Positions 1 to 12,617 of a stretch of 64,000 nucleotides of DNA are shown here, piece by piece (position 1 is the first letter of the stretch; each line of letters begins with the position of its first letter). This stretch comes from Fistularia commersonii (lineage: Eukaryota; Chordata; Actinopteri; Syngnathiformes; Fistulariidae). Made by a program: the position numbers and the translations under genes. The notes beneath the pieces were generated by a model, which searched no databases, was not told where the DNA came from, and saw only the letters and a list, made by a program, of their open reading frames with translations. The stretch lies in contig JBBMNZ010000030.1 in the NCBI GenBank assembly GCA_037954325.1, forward strand, positions 9,618,501-9,682,500. Reading direction: 5' to 3'.

Positions 1-324
1 CTGTATACATATATCTATAGATATGTGATGGGTCACGTCAATTGAAAAAAACACGGCATTGTTTTTATGTATGGATTTATAAAAACATGACACGTGATTT
101 CTCAGGTCAATAATTTTCTCTAGATATATATAGATTATATAAACATATATATTAAAAATACTAAAAAATAACTTGTCATGTTTTTCGAAGAAAAAAAAAA
201 AAGAAAAAAAAACCAATTGATATACATTTTACATATATACAAAATTGATTGAAATGTGTCAGGTTTTTAACCTGACTAACTAACGTCACGTTTTTTACAT
301 ATTTAAAAAAAAACAAGTGAATCT
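1..324. other. AT-rich leading segment, no gene
   Basis: AT-rich sequence with short A and T runs (for example near 190-210 and 305-313). I see no exon, RNA gene or recognisable repeat before the SINE-like copy that begins near 325. Confidence 0.5.
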
Positions 325-527
325 GTGACTGAATGGTGAAGTGGGTGAATGGTTGCACATCTATATATGATGTGTGAATGAGAGGGTGAATAATTTCATG
401 TCTATATGACGCACAAATGAGGAAATGAATGGTTGTGTGTATCTATATGTGCCTCTGTGATCAACTGGCCTCTCAGCCAATGACAGCTGGAATAGGCTTC
501 AGCCCAGATAATGAACAAATGAATGAT
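325..527 (+). repeat. SINE-like dispersed fish repeat, 3' part
   Basis: Copy of the most abundant dispersed repeat of the window. It shows three degenerate units of the internal module (gtgaatgagagggtgaatgg followed by a 'gtctatatg' phrase), then 'gtgatcaactgg', 'ctctcagccaatgacagctgg' and 'aataggcttcagcc', and ends in an ATGAATGA-type tail. The head of the repeat is missing. The internal module is locally multiplied, as it also is at 21045-21750. Confidence 0.7.
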
Positions 528-3299
528 GTCGTTCCTTCTTCAACTATTAATAGATACTGTGTAATCGCACGATTCATTTTCTCTCGGTGATCTTCACTCA
601 CAACGCCGATCCAGGTTTGTTTCGTTTTGTAAGGGCGATTAGTGACATCATCCTTTATCGGGTATTGATTGCAGAAAGTAATCATTGAAACGGCCGGGGA
701 AGCTCTCAGAGCGTGAACGCAGCTGATAACCACATGTTGGCGTTGGAGAACTCGCTGTGCAGTGAAACCCCCAGCGGTGGTCATATCTCTGCCTTGCTTC
801 AATATTCCTGTTTACACACACGCACACACACTCACGCACACGTACATGCACACACACAGTGGTTACATATGAGTAGCCTCAGTCAGTCATATATAGTTAG
901 GCGGCTCATCCACATTCTGGCTGAATGTCTGAATTATTTTTCCAGCTGACGTTGGCATGTTACTATGGTGTGGACGCACCCTCTCTCTCTCTCTCTCCCA
1001 CGCACGCACACACACACACACACACACATTTATATACATGAATGCACGCACACAATATGTGGTCCTTTTCTTCCCCCCTCTGCACACAAAGGGCAGCTAA
1101 TGTACGCGGAAAACTATAGAAACGTTACTCAACTTCAGGTAGAAAAAAGGGGAAATAGCATTAAGTAAATCAGGAGCTCAGACTTTTTAATATCTTTCCA
1201 GCATAAATGATATGCAGACGTGTTACTTCCATTTTATTACACTGGGAGGGTCATAATAAGGTAGCCTGATAATGTTTCTGATGTGGTGGGTTGATGAATG
1301 ACTGGATTCAATAAAAAAACAAAACAAACAAAAAAAAAACAATAACGGCGAAAGAATTTGGAATGCAAACCTATGTTAAGGTATATTTTATTTTGAATGT
1401 AGGATGGGGAAGGGGGGGTTGGTGTGGGGAGGGGTGTTTTGGAGTTTTCTTTGGTTATGAGGGGCAATGTGTGTGATTGGAGGATGGGGGGAAAGGGAGG
1501 GGGGGGTCATGCTTATGAAAAATAAATTTCAAAAACCCGGCATTACCTCTCCTAAGGCCCGCGCTGAAGCCTTTGCATTTCAATGTGAGGCGCAGCCTCC
1601 ATTATTTATGACGCTTTACACCTCAAAACCGTGGCCTACCTCTCTCCACCAAACTCACTGACTCTCTCTCTCTCTCTCTCTACCTCTTATCCCCATAGTA
1701 ACCACTAGCAGTGGGTATGCGGGGAAACAGACGGCGGCCTTTGGGATGGCTCACACCCGGCGGGCGTTTGATGGGTGACACCAAGTGAGGGGTTAAAAAA
1801 AAACAAAAAAAAACTCCCAACTAGCCTCGGATGCGAAACAGGATTTTTATAGAATTCTCGTATAGCCGTTAGCGGCTACTTCCTGCCAATCAATTAGGAG
1901 GAAAAAACAACAAGAAACACTGATGTCGTGCTATCTTCCACGCCGGCGTCACATTCGGGGAAGTTTGTTGTCCCTGCCACAGGCCGTCACATTCCGTGGC
2001 AGGATGTTTACTGTTTGATGTGCACCTTCGCCGCCGCCGCCACGCTCCCGGGAAGTGTACGCTGCCTGAAAGCCAAGTTTCCCTCCACACATGAAATACT
2101 TATGCCGCGCTTCCACCACTTGCAAACATATCAGCCGTGTTGTAATGTAACCCGAGCGGTTAATCCGTCAGCTAACCTCTTCATTACTAACTTGTCATAT
2201 ATGACTGCCGGTGAATGGATGAATCCACTAATGCCCTCATGTGACATTGTTACATTATGCCATTATCTCAATCAAGTTAATCGGAGACGTCTTTTAATCA
2301 CGTCAAACCAAACCTGACGCTGCATAAATGCTAAAGAAGTAGTGTAGAATGCATGTGATGACACTATTATAGGAAGTTGCATAAATAATAAGAAATGAGA
2401 CATTCATTTGGAATTGTGCAAAGCAACAACGTCCTCATCTGAAGTTAAAAAAACGGTTTTAAAATAGATAAGTATCTTTTTTTTTATAATTGGATTGTAG
2501 GCTTAGCCTTTCTAATGCAGTTTGTACATCAGCGAGACTCAAAGCCCTCGGTGAGCACATTGACAGCGCGGGGCGCGACGGCGTCTTTCTCAAGGACGAT
2601 GCGACTCGGACACACTCCCTCGACGGTCGCAATCCACCGGCTTAGAATTGCATGACTGTCAAGCACTTCATGAGCCGCCGTGGCGTCCGATCAGATTCGC
2701 ACTTCCCCCCGAAAAACGTCCGAACCTGTGTTTTTTATTTAACGCGGAGGCTTTGCTACGCGTCGAAAAAATTTTTGCAGTACATCTTAAATGGTTGAGA
2801 CTCTAAAAAAGTTTCAATGATTAAAAATGAAAATAACATATATATATTATCTCATGCATAGATTTCAATGTATTTCTGATCATAATTGCGTGCAAGCTGT
2901 TTTATCTAGAAATCCAAAGCGTTCAAGTTCAAGTACACTTAAAAAATGTGCGTGTTTCAGAGACGTAGCTACATGCTAGTCCATTGTTAAGGGGTTGACG
3001 TTGGTAGCCACCACACACCCATGTCCCCCTCCGCCCCCCGCATTTAAAATGTAAAATGAAACTAATGTAATAACCACACGGCCCAGGGAGAGGACGGTCT
3101 CTCCGTGGTTGAAGATTTATAGTTTCTGATTCGGGAATCTCCATTTCCTGAATTAGAAGCGGGCTGACCCCTGCGACGCCACAATGGTGTGGCGTTAGAA
3201 CATCTGCCAGACATTAGTCAAACACTTCATCGCCCTAAATGATGGAGCTTCTGAGGGGGTTGTAAATTACAATGGGAAAGAGGGGTAATATCCATCATT
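528..3299. other. Non-genic stretch
   Basis: No exon recognised. The stretch holds short (CA)n runs near 820-860 and 1005-1028, a (CT)n run near 1663-1680, A-rich runs near 1313-1340 and 1796-1813, and repeat-free blocks (about 640-800, 1520-1640 and 2540-2720) of higher complexity. A 30-bp segment at about 2518-2547 is flanked by a good acceptor (pyrimidine tract plus 'atgcag') and a 'gtgagc' donor on the plus strand, but nothing links it to a gene. Confidence 0.4.
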
Positions 3300-3316
3300 C
3301 CATCCATCTGTGTATC

Positions 3317-3352
<36 letters not shown>

Positions 3353-3763
3353 CGCGGGTCCGGACACTCCGGACAAAAGCCTGCTGCTGCTATGTTGGCC
3401 GAAAGCTCTGCTGGTCAGACTTAATGAACCTTACCCTACCCCCCCTTCTCCATAACACACACACACACACGCACACACACACACACACACCCCAGCCCAC
3501 CCCAGTGGCCCTCTCCCCTCCACAACTCTACCTCGGCCCGTAGTGGCTGTGTCACTGGTGATATTGACGACCCCCCCCTTGTCCCCCTCCTCCCCAACCC
3601 CCACCCTTACCCCTTTCCTCTCCCCTCCCCCCGCTTTGGCCAGGCAACCGCTGTTGTCCACATCTCACCTCATCCATAGTAGACAGTATTGATTTTCAGC
3701 ACAGAAAATAAAAAAGGCCATGAATTTTAATGCCTCACTGTCTGTCTGTCTGTCTGTCGCCCG

Positions 3764-3802
<39 letters not shown>

Positions 3803-4260
3803 ACTTACTACTCATCTTTACCTTTTCTCTCTCTCTCTCTGCTATACCTCTGCCCCTCCTTTCCTTTCACATATTTTTTACCTATTCTATCTTTCTCTCT
3901 TTCTGTCTTTTCACCAAACCTACCCATTTCAGTTCCCTTGTTCTCTCCGTCTTTCTTTCATTTTTTTTTTTTTTTTTTGCTGGGGGGGAAGGAAAGGAGA
4001 GGAAAAAAAAAAAGGGGCGGGCAGGTGTGGAGGATGCTGTTTCGTGTGTGTGTGTGTGTGTGTGTAGTGCAGGTCATCTGCCATTTGCAAGCTCACACAG
4101 CCCTGGCTTGGTTAAGGTATCTCAAAGTGAAGGAGAAATCTGGAGAAAAACGCTAATAGATGATGTAACCCATTTTCTGATCGGTTATTGGAGAATTTCC
4201 TCATTTAAAAAACAAAACAAAAATAAAACAAACACACAGGCAGAATTTGATCATTAAGTC
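3300..4260. repeat. Microsatellite and homopolymer cluster
   Basis: Dense low-complexity block: (TG)n about 3320-3349, (CA)n about 3457-3490, C-rich tracts 3570-3630, (CTGT)n about 3737-3758 merging into (CT)n about 3765-3799, a T run about 3961-3978, and (TG)n about 4045-4064. Open reading frames here are low-complexity artefacts. Confidence 0.85.
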
Positions 4261-5441
4261 ATATATATATATTTTATCCCTGACTAATTCGGTCGAGTCG
4301 TTTCACGCTTTCTTACCTTTCAATATGGCTTCAGGAGAGCTGCATTGGATTTTTCTTGGTTTTTTTTTTTTTTTTTTTAGATAGTTATTAAGCCTTAGAG
4401 TAGCCACCGGTTTGATGCCGGCTAATGCGGAACAAGATGGGGAGGGAGTGATGAAAACACAAGAAAATACTTCCCTTCCCCAATCATCTTATATCGACTC
4501 ATACTACACTGCATACTGAATTTGCTGTATATTGTAATTACATGATTTTTAACATGTTATTACATGATAATGAACTAAATCACATCACATGAAGCCGGAT
4601 GGTACAAAAACACAATACACACACACACACATGCGTGCCTGCAAATCAAAGTTATAATATTATACTGTATATTTGGCAACAAGGATTGGCTGACATTGTG
4701 ACATAAGGCATTTAGCGGTAAGTGTCACATCTCATCGAGTTAAAAATCAGAAAGCCCCGTAATTTATGAGTCAAATAAGTGGCTACATGAATTTTAATGT
4801 GCCGCGAGCGCATTTTTAATTTTCGGTTTGGTTTTTTTCTGCACACACGCAAATAATCCTCGATGGCCGCCAACATCCCAATTAGTGCAATCAGCGTGTT
4901 GGCCCACGAGCACTGCGGCATTCTGGAAGAAACAACCTTATCCTCACCTTATCCAAAATACTAAAAGTAGAATATGCAACATGTTCACATGAGCTGTCTA
5001 AAACAAACCCAACTTCTAATATGACTACTTCCCATTTCCAACGAGAACATTGGCGTCTCAATTACTTTCGTTACAGTAATGCGACATCTCTCCTATGCAG
5101 CTTTTCATTAAATGAATTCCATTATTCTACAGAGTAATTTATTGCCATATGGGGATAAATCACGCACGATATGGTAAATGTCTGGTACCACCCATTAGTC
5201 CTGTGCAAAAGGTAATGTTATAACACTGCAAAACACAAAAGCTTCAATATACGAATTGACTGTTTAATGCGTTCACAATATTATAACATATATTAAATAT
5301 TCCTCATATCTCGTGTCCAATGAATTCATTGGCAGTCCCGGTGCGAGAGTCAGATGGAGTTTTCACTTGTTTATTCCAGTTCAATGTAGTAAAATCTAAC
5401 GATATCTGTGTTTTTAGTCTTGTTACGCTAAAAAACAGATA
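4261..5441. other. Non-genic stretch with a candidate regulatory block
   Basis: No exon recognised. The segment from about 4985 to 5215 is repeat-free, of high complexity and AT-rich, with several TAAT/ATTA cores (for example 'cattaaatgaattccatta', 'agtaatttattgcc') and the look of a vertebrate conserved non-coding element. Conservation cannot be tested here. A T run lies near 4361-4378. Confidence 0.35.
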
Positions 5442-5625
5442 TGGATTCATTCATTCATCATCTTATCCCGCAGTGAGGATGGCGGTGCCCATCGGCTGAG
5501 CCCGTCCGTCGGACGAGAGGCGGGATTCACACCGGCGCTATCATTGGGCCACAAACAGAGGCATACAACCATTCGCCCTCTCCTTCAAATGCCAAATGGA
5601 GACAAACAACCATCTATCTCCCTCC
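5442..5625 (-). repeat. SINE-like dispersed fish repeat, reverse orientation
   Basis: Reverse-orientation copy. It starts with the complement of the tail ('attcattcattcatcat') and runs through 'ttatcccgcagtgagga', 'gacgagaggcgggattcacac' (the complement of the 'cgcctctcgcc' phrase) and 'caaccattcgccctctc'. The 5' half of the repeat is missing. Confidence 0.7.
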
Positions 5626-5698
5626 CAAATGTACAAAATCCACTGTAATAAGACAGATTATTAATGGCCATTCCTTTTTCTGGTGATATTATATAAGA

Positions 5699-5735
5699 AA
5701 GCTAACCGAGAACCATACAGGTTCTCGGTTAGCTT
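5699..5735. other. Perfect 16-bp stem, 5-nt loop inverted repeat
   Basis: Left arm 5699-5714 (AAGCTAACCGAGAACC), loop ATACA at 5715-5719, right arm 5720-5735 as its exact complement. The stem is too short for a canonical miRNA precursor, and no terminator-like T run follows. Confidence 0.9.
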
Positions 5736-5829
5736 GTTTCCTATCCGGGTTAATCTTTGTTATTTGTCAATAATAATAAACAATAGGTGCATTGAATATA
5801 ACAATATTGTTTTCCCCTGAGGAAAAAAA

Positions 5830-6095
5830 TATGTGGGGCAATGGTTAGTGCCTCCACCTGACAGCTAGAAGGTTGGATTCTGATGTTTGTATGTTTCCTC
5901 CCGCAGTCCAAACATGTAGCGCAAAGACATGACAATGAGAGAATTAATGGTTGCTTGTCTTTTTGAATAAGAGAGTGAGTGGTTTTATGCCTCCATAGGT
6001 GGTCCTGTGATCCATCCAGGGTGGACAACGCCTCGTCCAACGACAGCCGGGACAGGCTCCTCATTTGGATGGCGTGCTCACCGTGCCCGTGTCTT
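5830..6095 (+). repeat. SINE-like dispersed fish repeat, near full-length
   Basis: Degenerate copy with a tRNA-like head ('gtggggcaatggttagtgcc', 'aaggttggattc'), the 'gtttcctcccgcagtcc' phrase, internal modules, and the 'ccatccagggtgga' and 'gccgggacaggctcc' end. The head resembles a pol III A box (TGGCNNAGTGG-like) and B box (GGTTCGANTCC-like), so a tRNA-derived SINE origin is plausible but unproven. Confidence 0.65.
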
Positions 6096-6882
6096 TTGGG
6101 CATTGGGCCTTAAAACTCTGCCCTGAGCTATGAAAATAAACAAAAAAAAAGACTAAAAATAAGACGGACAGTAAATGTGAGTGTAACGACCACCGGTTGG
6201 GAAGATTTGCCTCTGACAGGCCAAAAAGTCCTTCTCTGTTTGCCGGCTAACCTTCGAGCCCGGCTCCGCCGGTCGACGATTGGGATGCTTTCGAAAATAA
6301 GCTCGTCGCCATTATCTGTCAGAATGCCACAAACATGGGCGGCGGATTAAATGTCAGATGCCTATAAAAATTGTTTCTGCACTTAAAGCATCCTTGGGCT
6401 TTGTGAGGATCCGGATCCGAGCGAAGAATGCCACTTTCTGTTTTTCAGGACAAATATATCTTTTTTTTTGAGGATAATGCATGTGCGATTTATCTATTTC
6501 TTTGGTTTTTCACATTTGAGAAAATGCTTTATCCGGGGTGTAAAGCTAAAGTCAGCCCGGGATGCGAGAGGTCGGAAAAAAAAGCCAAAAGACGCGATTC
6601 ATCTCCAGCACCGTCACTTTCATGCCTTCCTCACTGACAATACACTTAAACACGAGGAACCTCCCCAGTCCTGTTAATCCACTCATCCACTCAATGTCAA
6701 GTCCGCCGTCTGTGCGTCCGTCTGGCCGGCTGACCCTCCCCCGGCCCCTCCCACCATTCCTGACCTCGTGACCGGGGCGCCGACCCCCCCGGCGCCAGGC
6801 CCCTCGCTGGATGCTACAATGGAGCAGATCAACGTGCTCTGATACGCTGTTAAAACAACACACTGTACTAATGTAATGTACA

Positions 6883-6917
<35 letters not shown>

Positions 6918-9397
6918 CAATCAATGTGATTTAAGATAAGCAAAGAAATTAGCATGAGCAGGAATTAGTCCAGAAAATACCATGTGTGATAAGAGTGACT
7001 ACGAAATGAGGCGCCTCACGGGCAATCGTCTCGTTTTTACTTAACCGGCTTTCCGCGTCTTTTAAATTCCTTAAAGTCAAAAACTATCTGGTAATCACTA
7101 AATCCCATGAGTTTCTCTTAATAGGATCGGAAGCCTTGATAGCAGATTAGCGTGCCGGGAACAACAGACACGGCGGCCAGAATGAAGCTGACCCCCCCCT
7201 GCGTGACCCGGACCCTTTCTCAAAAAAACGCCGGCTCCTTGAAAAAAAAAAACAAAATGAGCATCTGAACTCGGCTTACCCTTCCTCCCTCCCCTCCTCC
7301 CGCTACCCTACCGCCTGGCCGCCTGGTCCGAAGCTGCCTCGCCCCCCTGGACGGCCCGTCCTGTCCCGGGACTTGAACTTGAGACATGATACAACAGCCC
7401 GGGCAGGCGTGGACGGATGAAAGAGAAGAATAGGGCCGGTGACGGGTCGCTTGCATATGAATGGCCGGGTCAACCGAGAGGGGGAGGGCCAGGGGTTAGG
7501 GGGGGTTAAGGGGGCAAAGGTCAACCCCCCGGCATCCCGGGGTCCCGCGCAGGCTGCTCCCTAACTGACGAGCAGACAAAGGAGATGAGGCGGGGGTTCA
7601 GGATGACACGGGGCGCTGGGCTCTGCAACCCCTGCCCCCCCTACGGTAGGAAGGAGGGAGTATGGGGGGCTGGGAAATGAACACGCACACACACACACAC
7701 ACACACACTAGGCAGATGCACTGAGCAAACACACTTAAGGTCACACGCTCCCCAGCTGAAGTACAATAACACTCAATTGGGCACACACACTCACACACAC
7801 GCACACACACACACACAAGCAGGCGCCCTTGGACAAACAAAAACCAATGAAGGCCTAAATCCATTTCATCTGACAGCACACACACACACACGCGTGATCA
7901 CACACTTCAGCTTCAAGTCGTGTGAATGACCATGCGGAGGATACTCCTAATATTTGCGACTGAATCCAAACACTTGTGTCGCTCTTTTTTCATGATTATT
8001 GTAATTAAAATGTCATGAATGCAAAAACAGCGGGTGGATTCATTTTAAAAATGAATTTACGAGTACTTCTTCCTTGGGTCGAGCATCCTTGAGCAAGGCA
8101 TTAGTCTTCCAAGTTCTGATTGAAAAATATAAATAAAAAATGTATTAAATCTACTGAGCCCGGTATTAAAGTGACCAAATATAAATATTTATCCTGTCAC
8201 ACTCCTGAATTCTACCACTTAGGTCAAATAATGGATGACAGAAAAAGCGAGAGCTGCGTTCTCCGAAAGTGGCGAGACATCGGCGGTAGAACTGGTAGCA
8301 GGAAATATCCCTGCTGTTGTGAGTGTGTGTGTGTGTTTGTGTGTGTGTGTGAGCGACGGTCATCGGTGATCCCTCCCTGCCTCAGGCGAGACGCTGACAC
8401 GGATAGAGGTCCGGCATGTGTGTGTGTGTGTGTGTGTGTGTGAAAATCACACATCCAGATAGCTGTAGCTACGTAGCTCTGGCCGCTATATTTAAGCTGT
8501 GCCGCCTGTGTCGTGTGCTATCACCACCGGCGCCGACGCTGCTGCTGCTGTGTCGGAGAGATAGATAGGAGGATTGGGTTGGGGGGGGGGGGGGATGCTA
8601 GGCTGGGGTCCTTTCAAACCCCCCTCCGAGAGCAGAGAAGGGAGTGAGAGCCGGTCCCTTAAATACAGGATCTCCTCAGCTCATACCCCCGAGGGACACA
8701 GACACCGGGCCATTTTCTTGCAGGGACTCGTGCCGCTGAGCGGACAGTGGATTTACCATATTCATACCACTTTTGAGAGGGGGAGGAGGAAGAAGAGGAG
8801 GAAGAGGGAGGAGGGAGAGGGAATCTTCACCTGTCCCATTTCACTGCTATGACTGGATGTGACTCTACCAGCTCACATGGCTGCTAAAACCCCCAGGGGC
8901 GACCATTAAGGAGAACCCAGCTCACTCGCCACATCACCCCCCTTCCCGACCCTTTCCCTGTATGTCCCTGTCACCCTTTTCCATAGAAAGTATGAAGCCT
9001 CTCTCAATTCATTTGATATTCCCACTAATAAGGCCAGGGTTAGTTCAGTCAAGGCCAGAGCTAAAACCCAGCAATATGGCCTGTGTCAGTGTGGAAGTGG
9101 TGAGAATAAAAGGCATGTGTGTGTGTGTGTGTGTGTGTAAACGGCTATTTCCCCATTCACAGGCCCTGATGAAAGATGTGTCGCGGCTGGAAAAAAAAAA
9201 AAAAAAAAAACAAACAGCGGCTGTTTTTTTTTTTTTCCCTTTCTTTTTTTTTTTTTTTCGGCGCTGCCAGCATGAAGAAAACAGCTCAGATTTATATCTT
9301 CAGCTTTGATTGAAGCGCCGGGAGAAACCTGCTGTAGGACAGTTTGTCAGGGATGTCAACATGAATGTGCACGCACGTCTGTGTGTGTATATGTGCA

Positions 9398-9428
<31 letters not shown>

Positions 9429-10529
9429 ATCGGGATTTGGCAAATGATTTGTTTAGATATCTGCGTGGAATGGAGTGCGCGCATGCAGTCGGAGTCGTGT
9501 GTGTGAGAGAGTGTGTGTGTTTTACTCAGAATACATTTCCCTCTCCTGTGCGTGAACTGCCGCCGTGCATTGAGGCGGGCCGGGTAGGGAGGGTTACGGG
9601 GGGGGGGGGAGAGGGGAGACCCGGGCTAACAGATTCATATCCAATATGAAGAGGTTAAAGTGACTAGCACAATCCTCCCCGCAGAGCGAAGAAAGAATGA
9701 GATTGAGATGCGAAAGGGCGGTGAGGAAAAAGGAGGGAGGAAGGAAGGAAGGAAGGAAGGAGGGGAGTGTAGTACAACAGATTAATTTCATTTCTGGACT
9801 GAGCACTCCTCTGCGGGAAAAGAAAAAGCAGGGTATAATAAAAGAGGATAAAAACGGAGAGCAGAGGGGCCCAGCGATAAGAAGGAGTGCTACGAGACGA
9901 GAGAAAGGGTAAAGAAACGAGAGGGTTTTTTTTCTCCCTCTCCTTTATCTGATGTAGTAAATGTGTGTACTGTATGCGGGAGAGATTGGAGTCGCGGGGT
10001 GTGAAGACGATTATGTGTTCAAAACTGCTTGTGAATATGTCTGGAGGAGGAGGAGGAGGAAGAGGGGTTATGTCGCAACTTCACAGTCTCGCTAAAGAGC
10101 TTTAAGTCACACAGCGCGGCGGGAAAGCGGCGGTTGACTGAAGGCCGCGAGTGTGAGTGTAAATCGTCCGATTTGTGAATGAAAGCAACTCAAGTTTTCT
10201 GGTTCGTTTTTACGCATTTGTAAGAAACTCGTTCTTAGAAAAGTGCGTAAGACCTTCATCGGGCACGTTAGCTCAATGCTAACTGCAGTCACACACATAG
10301 CAGACCCTTATCAGCAATGGTTTTGCCGTTGCTTAGATCCTCATTTGCAAGGGTTTAAGACTCAACCTGTACCTGGTTTTTATGTCATAATTATATTTGA
10401 CATTTCCTTGGACTCCACTGACCTGAGCTGATTGGCTGCTGAGGTAAAACACCACCTTCAGACTTTTAGGAGCGTACATGAGCCAAAAAGACACGCAAAG
10501 TCAGCACCAGTGTTATGCGGTTGTACATG
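6096..10529. other. Non-genic stretch, microsatellite rich
   Basis: No exon recognised. Contents: a repeat-free CpG-containing block 6190-6400; an A run of about 32 at 6885-6916 directly after 'tacaat'; (CA)n about 7683-7708, 7800-7816 and 7878-7892; (TG)n about 8320-8352, 8417-8442 and 9116-9138; a G run about 8579-8594; a GA-rich block 8778-8820; A and T runs 9191-9260; and a (GGAA)n-like block 9732-9762. The segment 8455-8570 contains the 12-bp palindrome AGCTACGTAGCT and a (GCT)n stretch and may be regulatory. Confidence 0.4.
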
Positions 10530-10559
10530 GACAAGTAAAATTTCAACATTTGCATGCCT

Positions 10560-11280
10560 GCATTGATCAAACGGCCATAAAGAGACACAAAACCATTCAC
10601 GTCATATAGAGTCATACGGAAACTAAAACCATTCACTCTCATTCACATGTCATGTACAGACATGCATGCAAGAGCAAAAATTGTTCTCCTGATCAGTTAG
10701 GATAGGCTTCAGCACCACACGTGACCCTGACTGCAGAATATAGGGTATAAACAATGAATGAATGAATGAATGACTGAATGCATGGACGTAGGAATGTTAA
10801 ACTGTATGTGTGACTGTACATGGCACGTGAAGGAGAGAGTGAATGGTGAACCCATCCTTGCTCACAATTGTCAACTGCCTGATAATCGGTGAAAGTTCCC
10901 TTAACGCCATAACGTATTTTGTGACCAACCTGGAACATCATGTCTGCATCATCTATATCGAAACCTAACCTGAATAAAAGCGGAGTTTGTCTTTCGCACA
11001 TATTTCTGTTGTAAATGAGAAATTGTGTGCACCTCCACTGACACTGGGCCCAAAAATAGAGACTTCTCCACGTTAGACACCCCTTCGCATCATTTTTCAG
11101 TGAACCTAAAGTGTCATATTCACATCAACATCTGAATCTATATCCAAACCTAACCTGAATAAAAATGGAGTTTGTATTTTCGCCATCTCTCTGTTGTAAA
11201 TGGAAAATGCGTTCCTCCACTTCTGCTGCACCTGAAAATAGACACTTCTCCAGGTGTGTCGAAATTCTGGGCACTTTTAG
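10560..11280. repeat. Composite repeat: SINE-like halves plus two copies of an 'AATAAAAGC' family unit
   Basis: A reverse-oriented SINE-like half (about 10580-10660, 'aaccattcac') is followed by a forward half (about 10690-10790) with an (ATGA)n tail and then 'gagagagtgaatggtgaaccc'. After this come two successive copies of a second repeat unit at about 10937-11085 and 11111-11270. These copies share 'cctaacctgaataaaa', 'ggagtttgt' and 'tgttgtaaatg', and 'acttctcca' near the end. The same order recurs at 29840-30985, so this looks like one composite repeat. Confidence 0.7.
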
Positions 11281-12074
11281 TCTTCAAGAACCTTTTCCAT
11301 GTTTTTGGGCTGTTAAAGGAAACCCATGTAGGAGAACATGGAGACTGAAGTGCTAACCATTGCGCCGCGGTGCCACATACATAAAATACAACAGAAGGTA
11401 CATTTAAAAGAGAATCTAGATAGAATGTCCTATGTCAGTCTTGGTAGGTCCACCCTGTTTTTTCAGGTATCTTGGAATTACCTGATGATCATCTGCCATG
11501 AACCACATCTGGCGTGAAATACTATCAGCTAAAAGCTATAGCAACATAAACAACACAGATTTATTAAATCAAACTCCATTTACTTTCCCAATCCCCTACA
11601 AAATCAGGACCCAAAACAACAAGGAAACCTATTTATGTGTGCAGGAAATGCGTTTTTCCTCCTCGTATTTCTATCCTCCTATGTCCTCGGACCCGTGGCA
11701 GTCATTTGGACGAGAAAAGAGATGCGTTCATTTTCCATCAAAATAATGAATGGACATTAATGCGTATAATGCGCATAAAAAGACACGATTCACGCCGCTG
11801 ATGTGATCCTTTGTACTCCTGCTCGGCCATTTGAGTTCCAAATTGAATTCAATGCGTTTGGTGTGTTCTCCCACCGTACGATCAGAGGATTTCGCAAAAG
11901 CATGAAATTAAGTACCATTGTGCAATTTGATGGAGCTATATAATATATATATATTTCATCAATTCTCCAGGGCTACACAGAAATATGAAAAAAACAAAAA
12001 AAAAAAAACAAAAACAATACCACCCTACTTTCTCATAGTCAAAGTACACAAAACAGAATGTTTAGATGCATAAA
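11281..12074. other. Non-genic stretch
   Basis: No exon recognised. The first 100 bases resemble dispersed-repeat sequence ('ggagaacatggagactgaagtg' at about 11331-11352 recalls the complement of the repeat head). A TA run lies at about 11939-11954 and A-rich runs at 11985-12018. Confidence 0.35.
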
Positions 12075-12300
12075 AATAATTCATTTATTCAATCTTTCAT
12101 TCATTCCTTCACTCTCTATACTGCTTGTCACTGCACTTGTCCCAGCTGTCACTGGGCGAGTTGCCAGTCCATCACATAAACAGACACATATCCATTCACT
12201 CTTTCATTCACGTTATTTAGAGACATACAAACATTCACTCTGTCATTCAGCATCCATACAGAGACAAACAACAGTTCACCCTCACATTCACACAGCATAT
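12075..12300 (-). repeat. SINE-like dispersed fish repeat, reverse orientation
   Basis: The complement of the tail ('tcattcattc') is followed by 'tgtcccagctgtcactgggc' (complement of the 'cccagtgacagctggga' phrase) and then three degenerate reverse units of the internal module ('cattcactctttcattcac', 'acattcactctgtcattc', 'cagttcaccctcacattc'). Confidence 0.75.
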
Positions 12301-12617
12301 GGACAAATAAGTACCCATTCATTTATCAAATTTTAGTTAATTGGTCCAAAAGAAATTTACCTTTTCACAGTTTACTACGGCACACATTCATGTTGCTAAT
12401 TGTTATTTGTATTTGTCTATCTTTACGTTAAATATTTACAGCAGGCTTAGAGAACGCAATTATTCTGGAAATTTGTTTTTCCCCTCTAAGTGTGATTGGT
12501 CGCTTCATGGACATGTGGTTTTGTAGTAAGGAAGTCCCCTTGTCCACTTCCATTGTTGTCTTTGAGATAGCGCTATTTTGTGGCTCCCCTCTTTGGCTGG
12601 AAGCTTGTGTTTCCTTT

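Noticed and set aside
3720..4257. Plus-strand frames of 115 and 175 codons, Leu/Ser rich
   Set aside because: They follow (CT)n and T/A homopolymers and have no family signature.
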